NCBI GenBank assembly: GCA_049840515.1
Contig: JASGKW010000009.1
Location: 806,001-870,000, forward strand
DNA from: Muricomes sp049840515
GTDB taxonomy: Bacteria > Bacillota > Clostridia > Lachnospirales > Lachnospiraceae
Direction: 5' to 3'
DNA: 64,000 nucleotides
In this document: one piece after another, positions 16,517 to 24,536 of the stretch
How positions within the stretch are numbered: position 1 is the first letter of the stretch
How the letters are laid out: every line of letters begins with the position of its first letter
Notes under the pieces: model-generated
Told to the model about the DNA's origin: nothing
Databases searched by the model: none
Seen by the model: only the letters and a program-made list of their open reading frames with translations
Program-made: the position numbers and the translations under genes

Positions 16517-17105
16517 ATATCAGTTGTATATAGACTGCCGGACTTTGAGGAGGAATACTGGCTGTTTGAATATTGGCGTGAATGACTTTCACCATGTCTC
16601 CGGTATAAAGGGCGTCCAGGGTTACCGGAGTTCCTGTTTTATCTCTTATTTGGGTTGAAGGAGACAGTGTAAATATTATTTCATTGTTGGTGTTATCGGG
16701 GTCTTTTGTGTAAAGAAAACTATTGCCAATGTCTGTCATGATAACTTCGTGATTTACAACTCTCAAAGTACAGGGGGAATCCGTCTGCACTATAATTAAA
16801 AAAGCATTTGACTGAGGCGGAATGCTCCGGGTCATAACCGGAGAAAAAATAGAAGATATCCATACACCTTTATGAATATCACATATACATATGCGTGCAC
16901 CGGATGAGTCCATAAGGACGGTGTTACTGTTTATATTCAATCTTAGAAGTTCAACAAAAGTCACCTCATCCGATTCGCCTACCGTATAAGAAATCAATAA
17001 GTGGCTGCTTTCACCAAATAGAGTGACGACATTTTCTACAAGGGCATTTTTCACTACCAGAACACTGCCAAGTTGAGTTATTGTACCCCTGCTATTATTG
17101 TTCAT
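16515..17105 (-). CDS. Unknown 196-aa protein with an internal duplication
   Basis: ATG preceded by AGAGG. No signal peptide or membrane helix; predicted mostly beta. It opens with RGTITQLGSVLVV, then shows two related units: one ending in SIPPQSNAFLI (about residues 62-105) and one ending in SIPPQSPAVYIQ (about 150-195). Both follow a pattern D-x2-G-x4-hydrophobic, then G-D/V, then SIPPQS-x-A. I do not recognise a named family with confidence. Its stop codon overlaps the T-run of the convergent terminator. Confidence 0.7.
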   Translation of the reverse strand: MNNNSRGTITQLGSVLVVKNALVENVVTLFGESSHLLISYTVGESDEVTFVELLRLNINSNTVLMDSSGARICICDIHKGVWISSIFSPVMTRSIPPQSNAFLIIVQTDSPCTLRVVNHEVIMTDIGNSFLYTKDPDNTNNEIIFTLSPSTQIRDKTGTPVTLDALYTGDMVKVIHANIQTASIPPQSPAVYIQLI

Positions 17106-17226
17106 ATTTTAACCTCTGATATTTAGATATTCTCATCTTATTATATGGAATATTTCTGAAATGTTTCTCTTTCACAAGAGCAAAGGGTGTGGATGGCAGC
17201 GCACTGTGGGGCAGTTTTTTGAACAC

Positions 17227-17390
17227 ACTCAGTAGTTACCAAATCTTTATAAGGTGCTCTTTCATCCAGGACCCCTGCACTTTGAAGAATATCCTGCAGC
17301 AGAGCAAAGCTGTTCTTTTCAAATACAAGATTATCTTTCCAGGTATCCTGATTATAGTATCTTGTCACAATCTTTGTAATCGTATTGAGA
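17227..17390 (-). pseudogene. Duplicated 3' fragment of the ABC substrate-binding lipoprotein gene
   Basis: These 164 bp match 18481-18644 without gaps, with 5 mismatches, in the same orientation at an offset of 1,254 bp. They encode the end of the substrate-binding protein (TITKIVTRYYNQDTWKDN then LLQDILQSAGVLDER). The surrounding open frame (17141-17554) diverges at both edges and has no lipoprotein signal, so I treat it as a remnant and not as a gene. Confidence 0.8.
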
Positions 17391-17668
17391 ACAGTAAAAG
17401 AGTGATTCGCATTTTGTGAATTGGCATATATATAGCGAGTCCTGTTGTGAAAAAAAGGCGGAGGTGGTAAAATAAGGAAAATATTTAGGGAGAAGTTTCT
17501 TTTTAATATTGATAATATTTTGATATACTTTTGCGCCAAAATTACAGTGGACAACTACTATATTATGTTCATTCCTTACCCAGCTGTGGGGAAGATTGTT
17601 ATTTGATGTAATGCCTATTGGTTTTACATATATGTGGATTTCAGTACGGAAGAAAAGAGGAAAAACAA

Positions 17669-18298
17669 ATGAAAAAGAAAATATTAGCAACTATTTTAGC
17701 GGCAATGTTGGCACTATCATTTACAGCATGCGGTAATGACTCGAAAGAAGAAAAAGAGAAAGCTAAACAGGAAGCCCAAGAAGTCGATTCGCAGGCAAAA
17801 GAATTGGAATCTCTCGTTAATAGTTCGCTATCCGATGGAATGGCGAAGATAGAAGAATATGGATTCAAAGCAACTTATTTGAATTTAAGCAATAAGGATA
17901 TAACAGATATAATTTCCCCTTTAGACTCTGAGGCTGCCAGATTATATACAATTACGGATGTTAGTGCCTTAGGTTATGACAAAACTGTTAAAGTTCATAT
18001 TGCATCCGAATCTGATATGAAAGCAATACAAGAAGAGAACGCTCTTAAAGAAAAACTGGAAACCGAATCCGCATGGACTGCCGTAAAACAATATGGTGAA
18101 TCAAAATATCCCTACGGCTTTGATTTGCATTACTTAAAGGGAAATATTGTCCAAAAAGCATCCAATGAAAAAACATGGTTTTTAAGGGCTGATTGTGTTA
18201 TCACTAATGAATATGGTGCTGATGTGGAAATGGTTTGTGAGGCTTATGTAACTGGTACAACTGATGCACCACAGGTAATTGACTTTGGGATTTATTAA
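17669..18298 (+). CDS. Putative lipoprotein of unknown function
   Basis: A 209-aa product. Start at 17669 chosen because AAAGAGGA precedes it and a lipoprotein signal peptide begins there (KKKILATILAAMLAL, lipobox FTAC). After the cysteine comes a Lys/Glu-rich coiled-coil-like stretch (KEEKEKAKQEAQEVDSQAKE), then a globular domain ending in VIDFGIY. I do not recognise the family. It lies between the two copies of the 164-bp repeat and is transcribed against them, suggesting arrival with a local rearrangement. Confidence 0.75.
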   Translation: MKKKILATILAAMLALSFTACGNDSKEEKEKAKQEAQEVDSQAKELESLVNSSLSDGMAKIEEYGFKATYLNLSNKDITDIISPLDSEAARLYTITDVSALGYDKTVKVHIASESDMKAIQEENALKEKLETESAWTAVKQYGESKYPYGFDLHYLKGNIVQKASNEKTWFLRADCVITNEYGADVEMVCEAYVTGTTDAPQVIDFGIY

Positions 18299-18416
18299 AG
18301 CAATAGTTGAAATATTGGTGGATTAAGTATTCCTTATAAAGAAGAATATTTGAAAGAAAATTTTAAAGTGAAGTTGTTCTTTCCCGCAGAGGGATAGAAC
18401 ATTGAAGGAATATCAG

Positions 18417-18445
18417 GGAAAAGGAGCCCACATATGCAGCTCCTT
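18417..18445 (-). terminator. Terminator after the substrate-binding protein gene
   Basis: On the minus strand AAGGAGC and GCTCCTT form the stem and are followed by TTCCC. It lies 13 bp beyond the stop codon of the 3' half of the substrate-binding protein. Confidence 0.6.
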
Positions 18446-18457
18446 CGGTCACAGTCA

Positions 18458-19249
18458 TTATTTAGCGGCCTTTTCTGCAAACTCAGTAGTTACCAAATCT
18501 TTATAAGGTGCTCTTTCGTCCAGGACCCCTGCACTTTGAAGAATATCCTGCAGCAGATTAAAGCTGTTCTCTTCAAATACAAGATTATCTTTCCAGGTAT
18601 CCTGATTATAGTATCTTGTCACAATCTTTGTAATCGTATCGAGATTTGTTTCCGGGAATTGAGGTTCAATCGTCTTTGCAATTTCTTCCGGGGTGTGGGA
18701 CTGAACATAATCCATTCCCTTTTGAAGAGCGTTTACAAAGCTCTGTATAACATCGGGGTTTTCATTGATAAAACTCTGTTTTGCACTGTATGCGGTGTAT
18801 GGAACATAGCCGCTGTCCTCGCCAAGGGAAGCCACAACATACCCTTTGTCTTCAGATTCCAGAGTAGTAGCGCCGGGCTCAAATTCAATGGTGAAATCTC
18901 CCTGCCCCTCCGCAAATGCGGCAGCGGTAGAACCAAAATCAATATTCTGGTTAATCTCTAAGTCTGTAGCCGGATTAATTCCATTTTTCTGCAGGATATA
19001 CTCAAATACCATCTCAGGCATTCCGCCCTTTCTTCCGCCAAGAACAGTACTGCCTTTGATATCATCCCATGAAAAATCAGGCATCTTTTCTCTTGCCACC
19101 AAAAAGTTGCCTGCGCGCTGTGTCAGTTGAGCAAAATTGACAACGTAGTCATTTGCACCTTCACTGTAAGTATAAATAGATGCCTCAGAACCCATAAAAC
19201 CAATGTCTGCCTCGCCGGAGAGAAGGGCGGTCATGGTTTTATCAGCCCC
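18458..19249 (-). pseudogene. 3' part of split ABC substrate-binding lipoprotein (NMT1/SsuA-like)
   Basis: Encodes the second part of a periplasmic-binding-fold lipoprotein: DKTMTALLSGEADIGFMGSE, then WDDIKGSTVLGGRKGG and EFEPGATTLE, ending in TTEFAEKAAK. This is the nitrate/sulfonate/pyrimidine-precursor class of ABC substrate-binding proteins. The homologous frame begins exactly at the GCCCC core at 19245-19249; residues upstream in the open frame belong to the inserted element. The missing N-terminal part lies at 24532-24797. Joining the two gives 1,053 nt, an exact 350-codon frame. No permease or ATPase for this transporter is nearby. Confidence 0.9.
18481..18644 (-). repeat. 164-bp direct repeat, in-gene copy
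   Basis: The resident copy of the repeat whose partner lies at 17227-17390; 159 of 164 positions identical by eye. It covers codons for the last third of the C-terminal domain of the substrate-binding protein. Confidence 0.9.
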
Positions 19250-19277
19250 AAATGGAACGCACAAGTTAGTACAAGAT
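19241..19277. other. Left attachment junction of the serine-recombinase element
   Basis: Core GCCCC at 19245-19249, then 11 nt, then ACAAGTTAGTACAAGAT (19261-19277). The latter is an inverted match (15 of 17) to 24513-24529 at the other end. Host sequence (ATCA plus substrate-binding gene) lies to the left. This fits a hybrid of half a bacterial and half an element att site. Confidence 0.75.
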
Positions 19278-19280
19278 GGA

Positions 19281-20672
19281 TTATAAGAAATCCACCTTGC
19301 TGATTTGGCTGTTAGCTGTAAGGAATATCTGGTTGAGTGTAGACTGCCAGAAGGAGCGTTTATTTTCAGGAGTGAGTTTAGAATAGATTTCCCTGAAATT
19401 GCTTTGTAAGAGATTCTCCACATAACTGTAGTCCTGCTGCGGGACTTTCTGGACCACAGACATTTCCTCCAACTCTTTTTCTAAGTTTGAATACTCTCTG
19501 TTATAATATTCCCATTCAATACGTTCTTTTTGAAAAAGTAAATTCAGTCTTTTCATTTCACGTTTTATTTTTTCGGGATCTCTTAAATCGGTATTTTTTT
19601 TGGTATTCATTTTAACATTGGAATTGCGGATTTTAAAGTCATAAAATAATTGTTCCAGGTTTTCGATGAGATAGGATTCTATCAGGTTTTGACTCACACG
19701 GCGCCGATGCGTACATATGTGGTCTATGTAGGTTCTGTTGCAGCGATAGTAGGTGTAACTTTTCTTAGCACCGGTTTTATGGTTGATGATGGAAGAGACA
19801 CCTGTGCCGCACAAAAGCTGATTACAAACAGGGCAGTGTATCAGGCTGGAAAAATAGTATATTCTTCCAGAGGGTGTCTTTTTAACATTTTTCTTTGAAA
19901 TCTGTAATATTTCATCCCTCTCTTCCCTGGTTAAATAGGCGGGGCAATAGGGGATGCCCCTGTATGTGCCTATATAGAATTCACTTTCCAGCATGGTCCG
20001 CATCATGGAGTATGAAAAGTTAGGGTCGTGGTTCTTTTGGATATAACGAAGGGTTTCAGATTTACTGTGGGTAGTTTTTAGGTATCTGTAAAAATCATTT
20101 ACCATCTGTTCCTCATCAGGGTTTTTGACCATCTTTTTTACGCCGTCTACAAGGCCGACTTTGTATCCCCGCGGCATATTAGAATCTCCAAAGATAACCT
20201 TTCCCTGTCTGATGGATGCTTCATTTACAAACTTGATACGCTCTGAGGTGGTATCAACCTCATTTTGTCCGATAGAAAGAACTACATTGAGCTGTAATCT
20301 GCCATCCCGGGTTTCCATGTTAATGCCAGGCTCAGAAGCAGATATCCAGCGTACGCCATGAGCATCAAGCACATCCTGGACTTTATAGAAATCTGAAAGG
20401 TTGCGAAACCACCTGTCAATCCTCCAAAATAAAATAATATCAATCTTATCCCTTTGAACATCCTGCAATAGAGTATGTATTGCCTTACGCTTTTTCAGTT
20501 CTTTACGGGCAGTTTTGCCCTCGTCGGAATAAATGCCGGCTACAACCATATTGTGATTCTTGGCATAGCTGGTCAGATACTCCTTTTGTGCTTCCAGAGA
20601 TTTACCATGTATCATCTGCTCTGTAGTTGAAACACGAATATATATGGCACACCTTAAAATCTTTTCGGACAT
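19281..20672 (-). CDS. Serine site-specific recombinase (resolvase/Recombinase/zinc-ribbon)
   Basis: A 463-aa protein with AAGGAG before the ATG. The N-terminal resolvase domain has the nucleophile motif YIRVSTTEQ (Ser near residue 16), the IYSDEGKTA segment, and RIDRWFRNLSDFY. A Recombinase domain follows (MPRGYKVG), then a zinc-ribbon with CPVC and C-x-R-x3-D-x2-C, then a coiled-coil. This is the large serine integrase architecture. The 3' end lies about 4 bp from the inverted att arm, the usual arrangement for an integrase beside its own attachment site. It lies divergent from the cargo genes. Confidence 0.93.
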   Translation of the reverse strand: MSEKILRCAIYIRVSTTEQMIHGKSLEAQKEYLTSYAKNHNMVVAGIYSDEGKTARKELKKRKAIHTLLQDVQRDKIDIILFWRIDRWFRNLSDFYKVQDVLDAHGVRWISASEPGINMETRDGRLQLNVVLSIGQNEVDTTSERIKFVNEASIRQGKVIFGDSNMPRGYKVGLVDGVKKMVKNPDEEQMVNDFYRYLKTTHSKSETLRYIQKNHDPNFSYSMMRTMLESEFYIGTYRGIPYCPAYLTREERDEILQISKKNVKKTPSGRIYYFSSLIHCPVCNQLLCGTGVSSIINHKTGAKKSYTYYRCNRTYIDHICTHRRRVSQNLIESYLIENLEQLFYDFKIRNSNVKMNTKKNTDLRDPEKIKREMKRLNLLFQKERIEWEYYNREYSNLEKELEEMSVVQKVPQQDYSYVENLLQSNFREIYSKLTPENKRSFWQSTLNQIFLTANSQISKVDFL

Positions 20673-20934
20673 TACATAACTCCTTATTTGAATTATCTTA
20701 AACTAAATATTAAGATTAGTGATATTACATCCTATTATAATAATATTATGAAAAGTCGGGATATTACATTATTTTTGATTTAGCCTGCGCCTCATTATAA
20801 AATGTGGAATGAATCCCATTTTGTCAGGCTGTAAATTTGACAACAGGGACTTAATCTGTTAGGATGATAAGGCAAAATTGCGTAATATGCTATTAAGTAT
20901 TGAAGTTTGACGGAAAAAAGGAGATATATAAGTT

Positions 20935-21753
20935 ATGGTTGACTGGATTTTGCGGTTTGTAAAAGGAATATTTATCGGTTCCGGATTTATTCTTCCCGGA
21001 GTCAGCGGTGGGGCACTGGCCGCTGTGTTTGGAGTATATGAGCGGATTATAACTTTCCTGGCTCATATCACCAAGAATTTTAAAGAAAATGTATTGTACT
21101 TATTGCCGTTGGGTCTCGGCGGAGTAACTGGTGTTTTTGTATTTTCGTTTGTGGTCAGTTTTTTCCTGGGAACTTATGAAACTCAGATTCTCTGGTTATT
21201 TGTAGGCTGTATTATTGGTACTATACCGACCCTCTGGAAACAGGCTGGAAAGAATGGACGCCAGGGGAAACATATTGTAATACTTGTAGTGTCATTTTTA
21301 ATTATTTTAGCGTTTTTATTTTATGGTGAAGAACTGTTTTCAGGAAGTGTTCCTCAGAACTTTGCGACATGGATGCTGGCAGGCGGATTGATTGGCCTTG
21401 GTATAATTGTCCCAGGTCTCAGCCCATCAAATTTTCTTGTATATATGGGAATGTATAAAGACATGGCTGACAGTATTAAAGAATTAAACTTTATGATAAT
21501 CATTCCAATTATAATCGGAGGAATCTTAACAGTTTTATTGCTTTCCAAAGTTATGGACTATATTTTTAAAAAAGCGTATACAGGACTTTTCCACGGCATT
21601 CTTGGTGTCGTATTTGCCTCCACTATTGTGATTGTTCCGCGTGACTTTAACTATCTGAGCCTGGGAACTTTTACATGCCTTTTGTTCTGTCTCGTTGGAG
21701 TGGCAATAGGATACTGGATGTGCTCTTTGGAAGAGAAATATAAAACTTCATAA
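20935..21753 (+). CDS. DUF368 membrane protein (PopT-like undecaprenyl-phosphate translocase)
   Basis: A 272-aa polytopic protein with about eight helices and the two DUF368 repeats: GSGFILPGVSGGALA near residue 16 and GLGIIVPGLSPSNFLVYMGMY near residue 163. DUF368 proteins were shown in recent work to recycle undecaprenyl phosphate across the membrane (PopT), alongside DedA proteins (UptA). AAAAGGAG precedes the ATG by about 9 nt. It is cargo on the recombinase island. A separate DedA gene sits in the same window at 37980, so the island may add a second lipid-carrier flippase. Confidence 0.88.
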   Translation: MVDWILRFVKGIFIGSGFILPGVSGGALAAVFGVYERIITFLAHITKNFKENVLYLLPLGLGGVTGVFVFSFVVSFFLGTYETQILWLFVGCIIGTIPTLWKQAGKNGRQGKHIVILVVSFLIILAFLFYGEELFSGSVPQNFATWMLAGGLIGLGIIVPGLSPSNFLVYMGMYKDMADSIKELNFMIIIPIIIGGILTVLLLSKVMDYIFKKAYTGLFHGILGVVFASTIVIVPRDFNYLSLGTFTCLLFCLVGVAIGYWMCSLEEKYKTS

Positions 21754-21775
21754 TATAAATGATTGATTAATATGC

Positions 21776-21824
21776 GGGCTGATAACTATGAGACAAAATA
21801 ACGTTTCTTGTTATCAGCCCTTTT
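21776..21824 (+). terminator. Terminator of the DUF368 gene
   Basis: GGGCTGATAAC pairs perfectly with GTTATCAGCCC and is followed by TTTT, 23 bp after the stop. Confidence 0.85.
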
Positions 21825-21857
21825 GGACTGTATCAAGTTAAGGTCAAGGTGGTAATA

Positions 21858-22760
21858 ATGAAAAAATTAAGAAAGTATATAGTGTTTCTTTTTGCTCTGA
21901 TGTGGCTGTTTACATTTACGGGGTGTGAATCGAAAGTTCCGCAGAAGGCCTCCATTGATATACAGGGGATTCAACAGGCAGAAAATATATCATTGGGCAC
22001 AATCCCGGAGTTCTCCGGGGAACCCTGCGTTATTTTAAATCATAATCAGCCGGAGTTTGACGAGTCTGAGTTTCGGGAGGAGTCTTTTGAATCCTACAGT
22101 GAACTGGATGCATTGGGAAGGTGCGGAGCTGCCGTTGCTAATATAGGAAAAGATTTGATGCCGACGGAGGAGAGAGGAAAGATTGGGCAGATAAAACCTT
22201 CCGGATGGCACACTGTTAAATATGACGGTGTGGACGGAAAATATCTGTATAACCGGTGTCACTTGATAGGGTATCAGCTTTCCGGTGAAAATGCCAATGA
22301 GAAGAATCTGATTACCGGAACAAGGTACATGAATACAGAAGGAATGCTTCTCTTTGAGAATTTAGTGGCAGATTATGTGCGGCAGACCGGTCACCATGTA
22401 CTTTACCGTGTAACTCCAATTTATGAAGGCAATAATCTTGTCGCGGCAGGAGTCCAAATGGAGGGGGCATCGGTAGAAGATGACGATATAAAATTTAATG
22501 TGTTTGTGTATAACAATCAGCCGGGAATTACAATTGATTATGCCACAGGTGACAGCTATATTGACAATACGGCGGCATCTCAGAATAATCCGTCGGACAC
22601 TGAGGTGGCCTATATCCTGAACAAAAACACACATGTTTTCCATCGCCCGGATTGCCCGAGCGTTCAGGATATAAAGCCGCAGAATCGCAAAGAGACAACA
22701 AAATCACGGGATGAATTAATTTCAGAAGATAACACTCCATGCAAAAGATGTAATCCATAA
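21858..22760 (+). CDS. Secreted DNA/RNA non-specific endonuclease lipoprotein
   Basis: A 300-aa protein; ATG at 21858 chosen over a GTG at 21849 because the signal peptide starts there (lipobox TFTGC). The nuclease core has YLYNRCHLIGYQL, the place of the DRGH motif in the beta-beta-alpha-metal family, followed by NEKNLITGTRYMN with the metal-binding Asn. After a linker the C-terminus has a Cys-based module (FHRPDCPSV and CKRCNP) like the Ada/zinc-binding tail seen on such nucleases. It probably degrades extracellular DNA. Cargo of the recombinase island. Confidence 0.9.
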   Translation: MKKLRKYIVFLFALMWLFTFTGCESKVPQKASIDIQGIQQAENISLGTIPEFSGEPCVILNHNQPEFDESEFREESFESYSELDALGRCGAAVANIGKDLMPTEERGKIGQIKPSGWHTVKYDGVDGKYLYNRCHLIGYQLSGENANEKNLITGTRYMNTEGMLLFENLVADYVRQTGHHVLYRVTPIYEGNNLVAAGVQMEGASVEDDDIKFNVFVYNNQPGITIDYATGDSYIDNTAASQNNPSDTEVAYILNKNTHVFHRPDCPSVQDIKPQNRKETTKSRDELISEDNTPCKRCNP

Positions 22761-22823
22761 ACAGGAAATCTGGACAAAGGGTTCGACATATCATGTAATA
22801 GAAGACAGGTTGAGGTGATACAT

Positions 22824-22931
22824 ATGGAACCCGATATGGAGAAAATTATAAATGTCTTATTATCTTTGCTGGCTGAGCAGGAAGGTGTGATTCTGGAATA
22901 TACAATAGAAAAGAATGAATCGAGTAAATGA
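22824..22931 (+). CDS. Small ORF (35 aa) on the recombinase island
   Basis: ATG preceded by TTGAGGTGAT at good spacing and followed 13 nt after the stop by a strong hairpin, so it looks expressed. The product is acidic and amphipathic (EKIINVLLSLLAEQEGVILEY). No family recognised. A recombination directionality factor or a small regulator would be plausible for its position, but nothing in the sequence proves either. Confidence 0.5.
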   Translation: MEPDMEKIINVLLSLLAEQEGVILEYTIEKNESSK

Positions 22932-22944
22932 ACAGTTAAAGAGA

Positions 22945-22972
22945 GCAGGGAGCCAGTAATCTGGCTCCCTGC
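22945..22972. terminator. Strong hairpin between convergent island genes
   Basis: GCAGGGAGCCAG and CTGGCTCCCTGC form a perfect 12-bp stem with a TAAT loop. It lies between the 35-aa ORF (+) and the permease (-), so it may serve both, though T-runs are poor. Confidence 0.7.
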
Positions 22973-22988
22973 ATTATAATAGAAAAAA

Positions 22989-24332
22989 TTATGCTGATTT
23001 GCGATACAAAAACCATCCGCATGCCATAACCACACAAAATACAATCAGAAAAGCAAACACTGCAGTTCCGTGGGCGAAGTAGGCTGCAATCATCATAAAG
23101 ATACAGCTTATAAGGGATACAAAGGGCATAAATATCCGGTTGAAAATGTTAAGTCCCTTTTCCTTTATCATAAACATAATAAAAATAGGGATATACATAG
23201 CGTATAAAGTAACAATAGGCAATTCGGAGGAATCAAAACTGAAAAATCCGAACCAGGACTCAGTCAGGTTTGCCCCGTAGAAATAAAACAGCCAGACAGC
23301 GCAGAGAAATACTCCTAAAATTGCAGAGTTTACAGGCATGTTTGTAATAGGGTCTATATGGCTGAATACTTTAGGTTTGGGACCTAAATCTCTCGCGGCA
23401 AGAGAATAAATACCGCGGGTACAGCCCACCATCAGTCCGTTCAAAGTGCCAAGACAGGAGATGATAACAAATACAAACAGCAGTGTTCCTCCTATGGAAG
23501 AGAAAACGGTCTGGAATGCCATCTTGGCGCCAGCTTCTCCGCCGGCCATCATGATTTCATTCTTAACTGTTCCTGCTACACCAATATAATAGAGGATATA
23601 AACAGACATGATGATAAAAGTACCCGCAACCAAAGCCAGAGGAAGATTTTTCTTTGCATTTTTCAACTCCGCATTAATACTGGTTGCAATAATCCATCCC
23701 TCATAGGCAAAGCATGCCGCTACAACTGCGGTAAATAACCCGTGGGAGCTGCTTTGGGATACATAATGGGTAAAGTTATACTTTGTCATTCCACTGTGGA
23801 GTCCGATGGTTGTTCCGGCTATAGCCATCAGAAAGAGCGGAATCAGCTTAATCACTGTGGTGCTCACCTGAAATTTTCCGGCCAGAACAGGGGATAATGC
23901 ATTTACTGTGAAACTTCCCACAAGGTAAAGGCATGCGATGGTCATACATTCACCGCCTGTGATGGGCAAATCAAAAATTACACAGGTGTACCGCGCGGAA
24001 GCCCATGCCAAAACTGATGTAATTGCCGGGTAATAAATAATTGCCATAAACCATCCGATGTAGTAGGCGTATTTTTTGCCTACGGTGGCCTCGGCATAGT
24101 CCACCAATCCATTTACATATTGATATTTGGTGGCCATGACAGCGAAAGTATAGGCACAGGAAATCATAATGACACCCCCGATTAACCATGCCAGAATACC
24201 TTGTTTCAGATTGCCGCCCGTAGCGGTCAAAATCTTTTCGGCCTTGAAAAAGACACCGCTGCCGATAACGATGCCGACCACCATTGCGATGGCTGTAAAA
24301 AGGCCGTACTTTTTCTCTAACTTCTGTTCCAT
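22989..24332 (-). CDS. APC-family amino-acid permease
   Basis: A 447-aa transporter with about 12 helices. The N-terminal GIVIGSGVFFKAEKIL contains the GSG substrate-backbone motif of APC carriers; FAYEGWIIATSINAELKNAKK is the conserved TM6-loop region of the LAT/SteT branch. It likely exchanges amino acids such as serine, threonine or aromatic ones; the exact substrate cannot be read. AGGGAG precedes the ATG. Last cargo gene, close to the right attachment junction, transcribed toward the recombinase end. Confidence 0.88.
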   Translation of the reverse strand: MEQKLEKKYGLFTAIAMVVGIVIGSGVFFKAEKILTATGGNLKQGILAWLIGGVIMISCAYTFAVMATKYQYVNGLVDYAEATVGKKYAYYIGWFMAIIYYPAITSVLAWASARYTCVIFDLPITGGECMTIACLYLVGSFTVNALSPVLAGKFQVSTTVIKLIPLFLMAIAGTTIGLHSGMTKYNFTHYVSQSSSHGLFTAVVAACFAYEGWIIATSINAELKNAKKNLPLALVAGTFIIMSVYILYYIGVAGTVKNEIMMAGGEAGAKMAFQTVFSSIGGTLLFVFVIISCLGTLNGLMVGCTRGIYSLAARDLGPKPKVFSHIDPITNMPVNSAILGVFLCAVWLFYFYGANLTESWFGFFSFDSSELPIVTLYAMYIPIFIMFMIKEKGLNIFNRIFMPFVSLISCIFMMIAAYFAHGTAVFAFLIVFCVVMACGWFLYRKSA

Positions 24333-24414
24333 AATCTAAATTCTCCCTTCTATGCTCTCATAGAATTCCTTTCTCGTTTTTTGTAAAAAGGCTGTATTTA
24401 TTCTATCATAAAGG

Positions 24415-24510
24415 AAGATAAATTTCATCAATAAAAAGATAAATTTCATCAAGATATTTACTGGTGATTATTTCCAGTCCAGATATGGTCAATTTAAGAT
24501 AAATTTGCTG
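24415..24510. repeat. Iteron-like direct repeats at the right end of the island
   Basis: AAGATAAATTTCATCAA occurs exactly at 24415-24431 and 24436-24452 (21 bp apart, two helical turns), and AAGATAAATTT occurs again at 24496-24506. The set lies between the permease start and the att arm, so it may bind a permease regulator or a recombination accessory protein. Confidence 0.6.
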
Positions 24511-24512
24511 CG

Positions 24513-24536
24513 ATTTTGTACTAAATTGTCTGCCCC
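24513..24536. other. Right attachment junction of the serine-recombinase element
   Basis: ATTTTGTACTAAATTGT (24513-24529) is the inverted partner of 19261-19277, followed 2 nt later by the GCCCC core (24532-24536) and then host gene sequence. The outer 9-mers TTGTACTAA and TTAGTACAA are exact complements. Confidence 0.75.

Larger units (their letters stand above)
19245..24536. mobile_element. 5.3-kb serine-recombinase island inserted in an ABC lipoprotein gene
   Basis: Repeat-to-repeat length is 5,287 bp between the two GCCCC cores. The element carries a recombinase at one end, a DUF368 translocase, a nuclease lipoprotein, a 35-aa ORF and an amino-acid permease, each with its own terminator or promoter space. 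No conjugation, phage or replication genes are present. Deleting the interval restores the reading frame of the host gene (GLGAD followed by KTMTALLSG). I infer site-specific integration; excision ability is unknown. Confidence 0.85.

Noticed and set aside
17141..17554. 137-aa open frame on the minus strand as a gene
   Set aside because: Only the middle 55 codons are homologous to anything seen here (the substrate-binding protein end). There is no ribosome site or signal peptide, so I kept only the duplicated fragment.
22770..22800. tRNA-like GGTTCGA string
   Set aside because: No cloverleaf stems around it.
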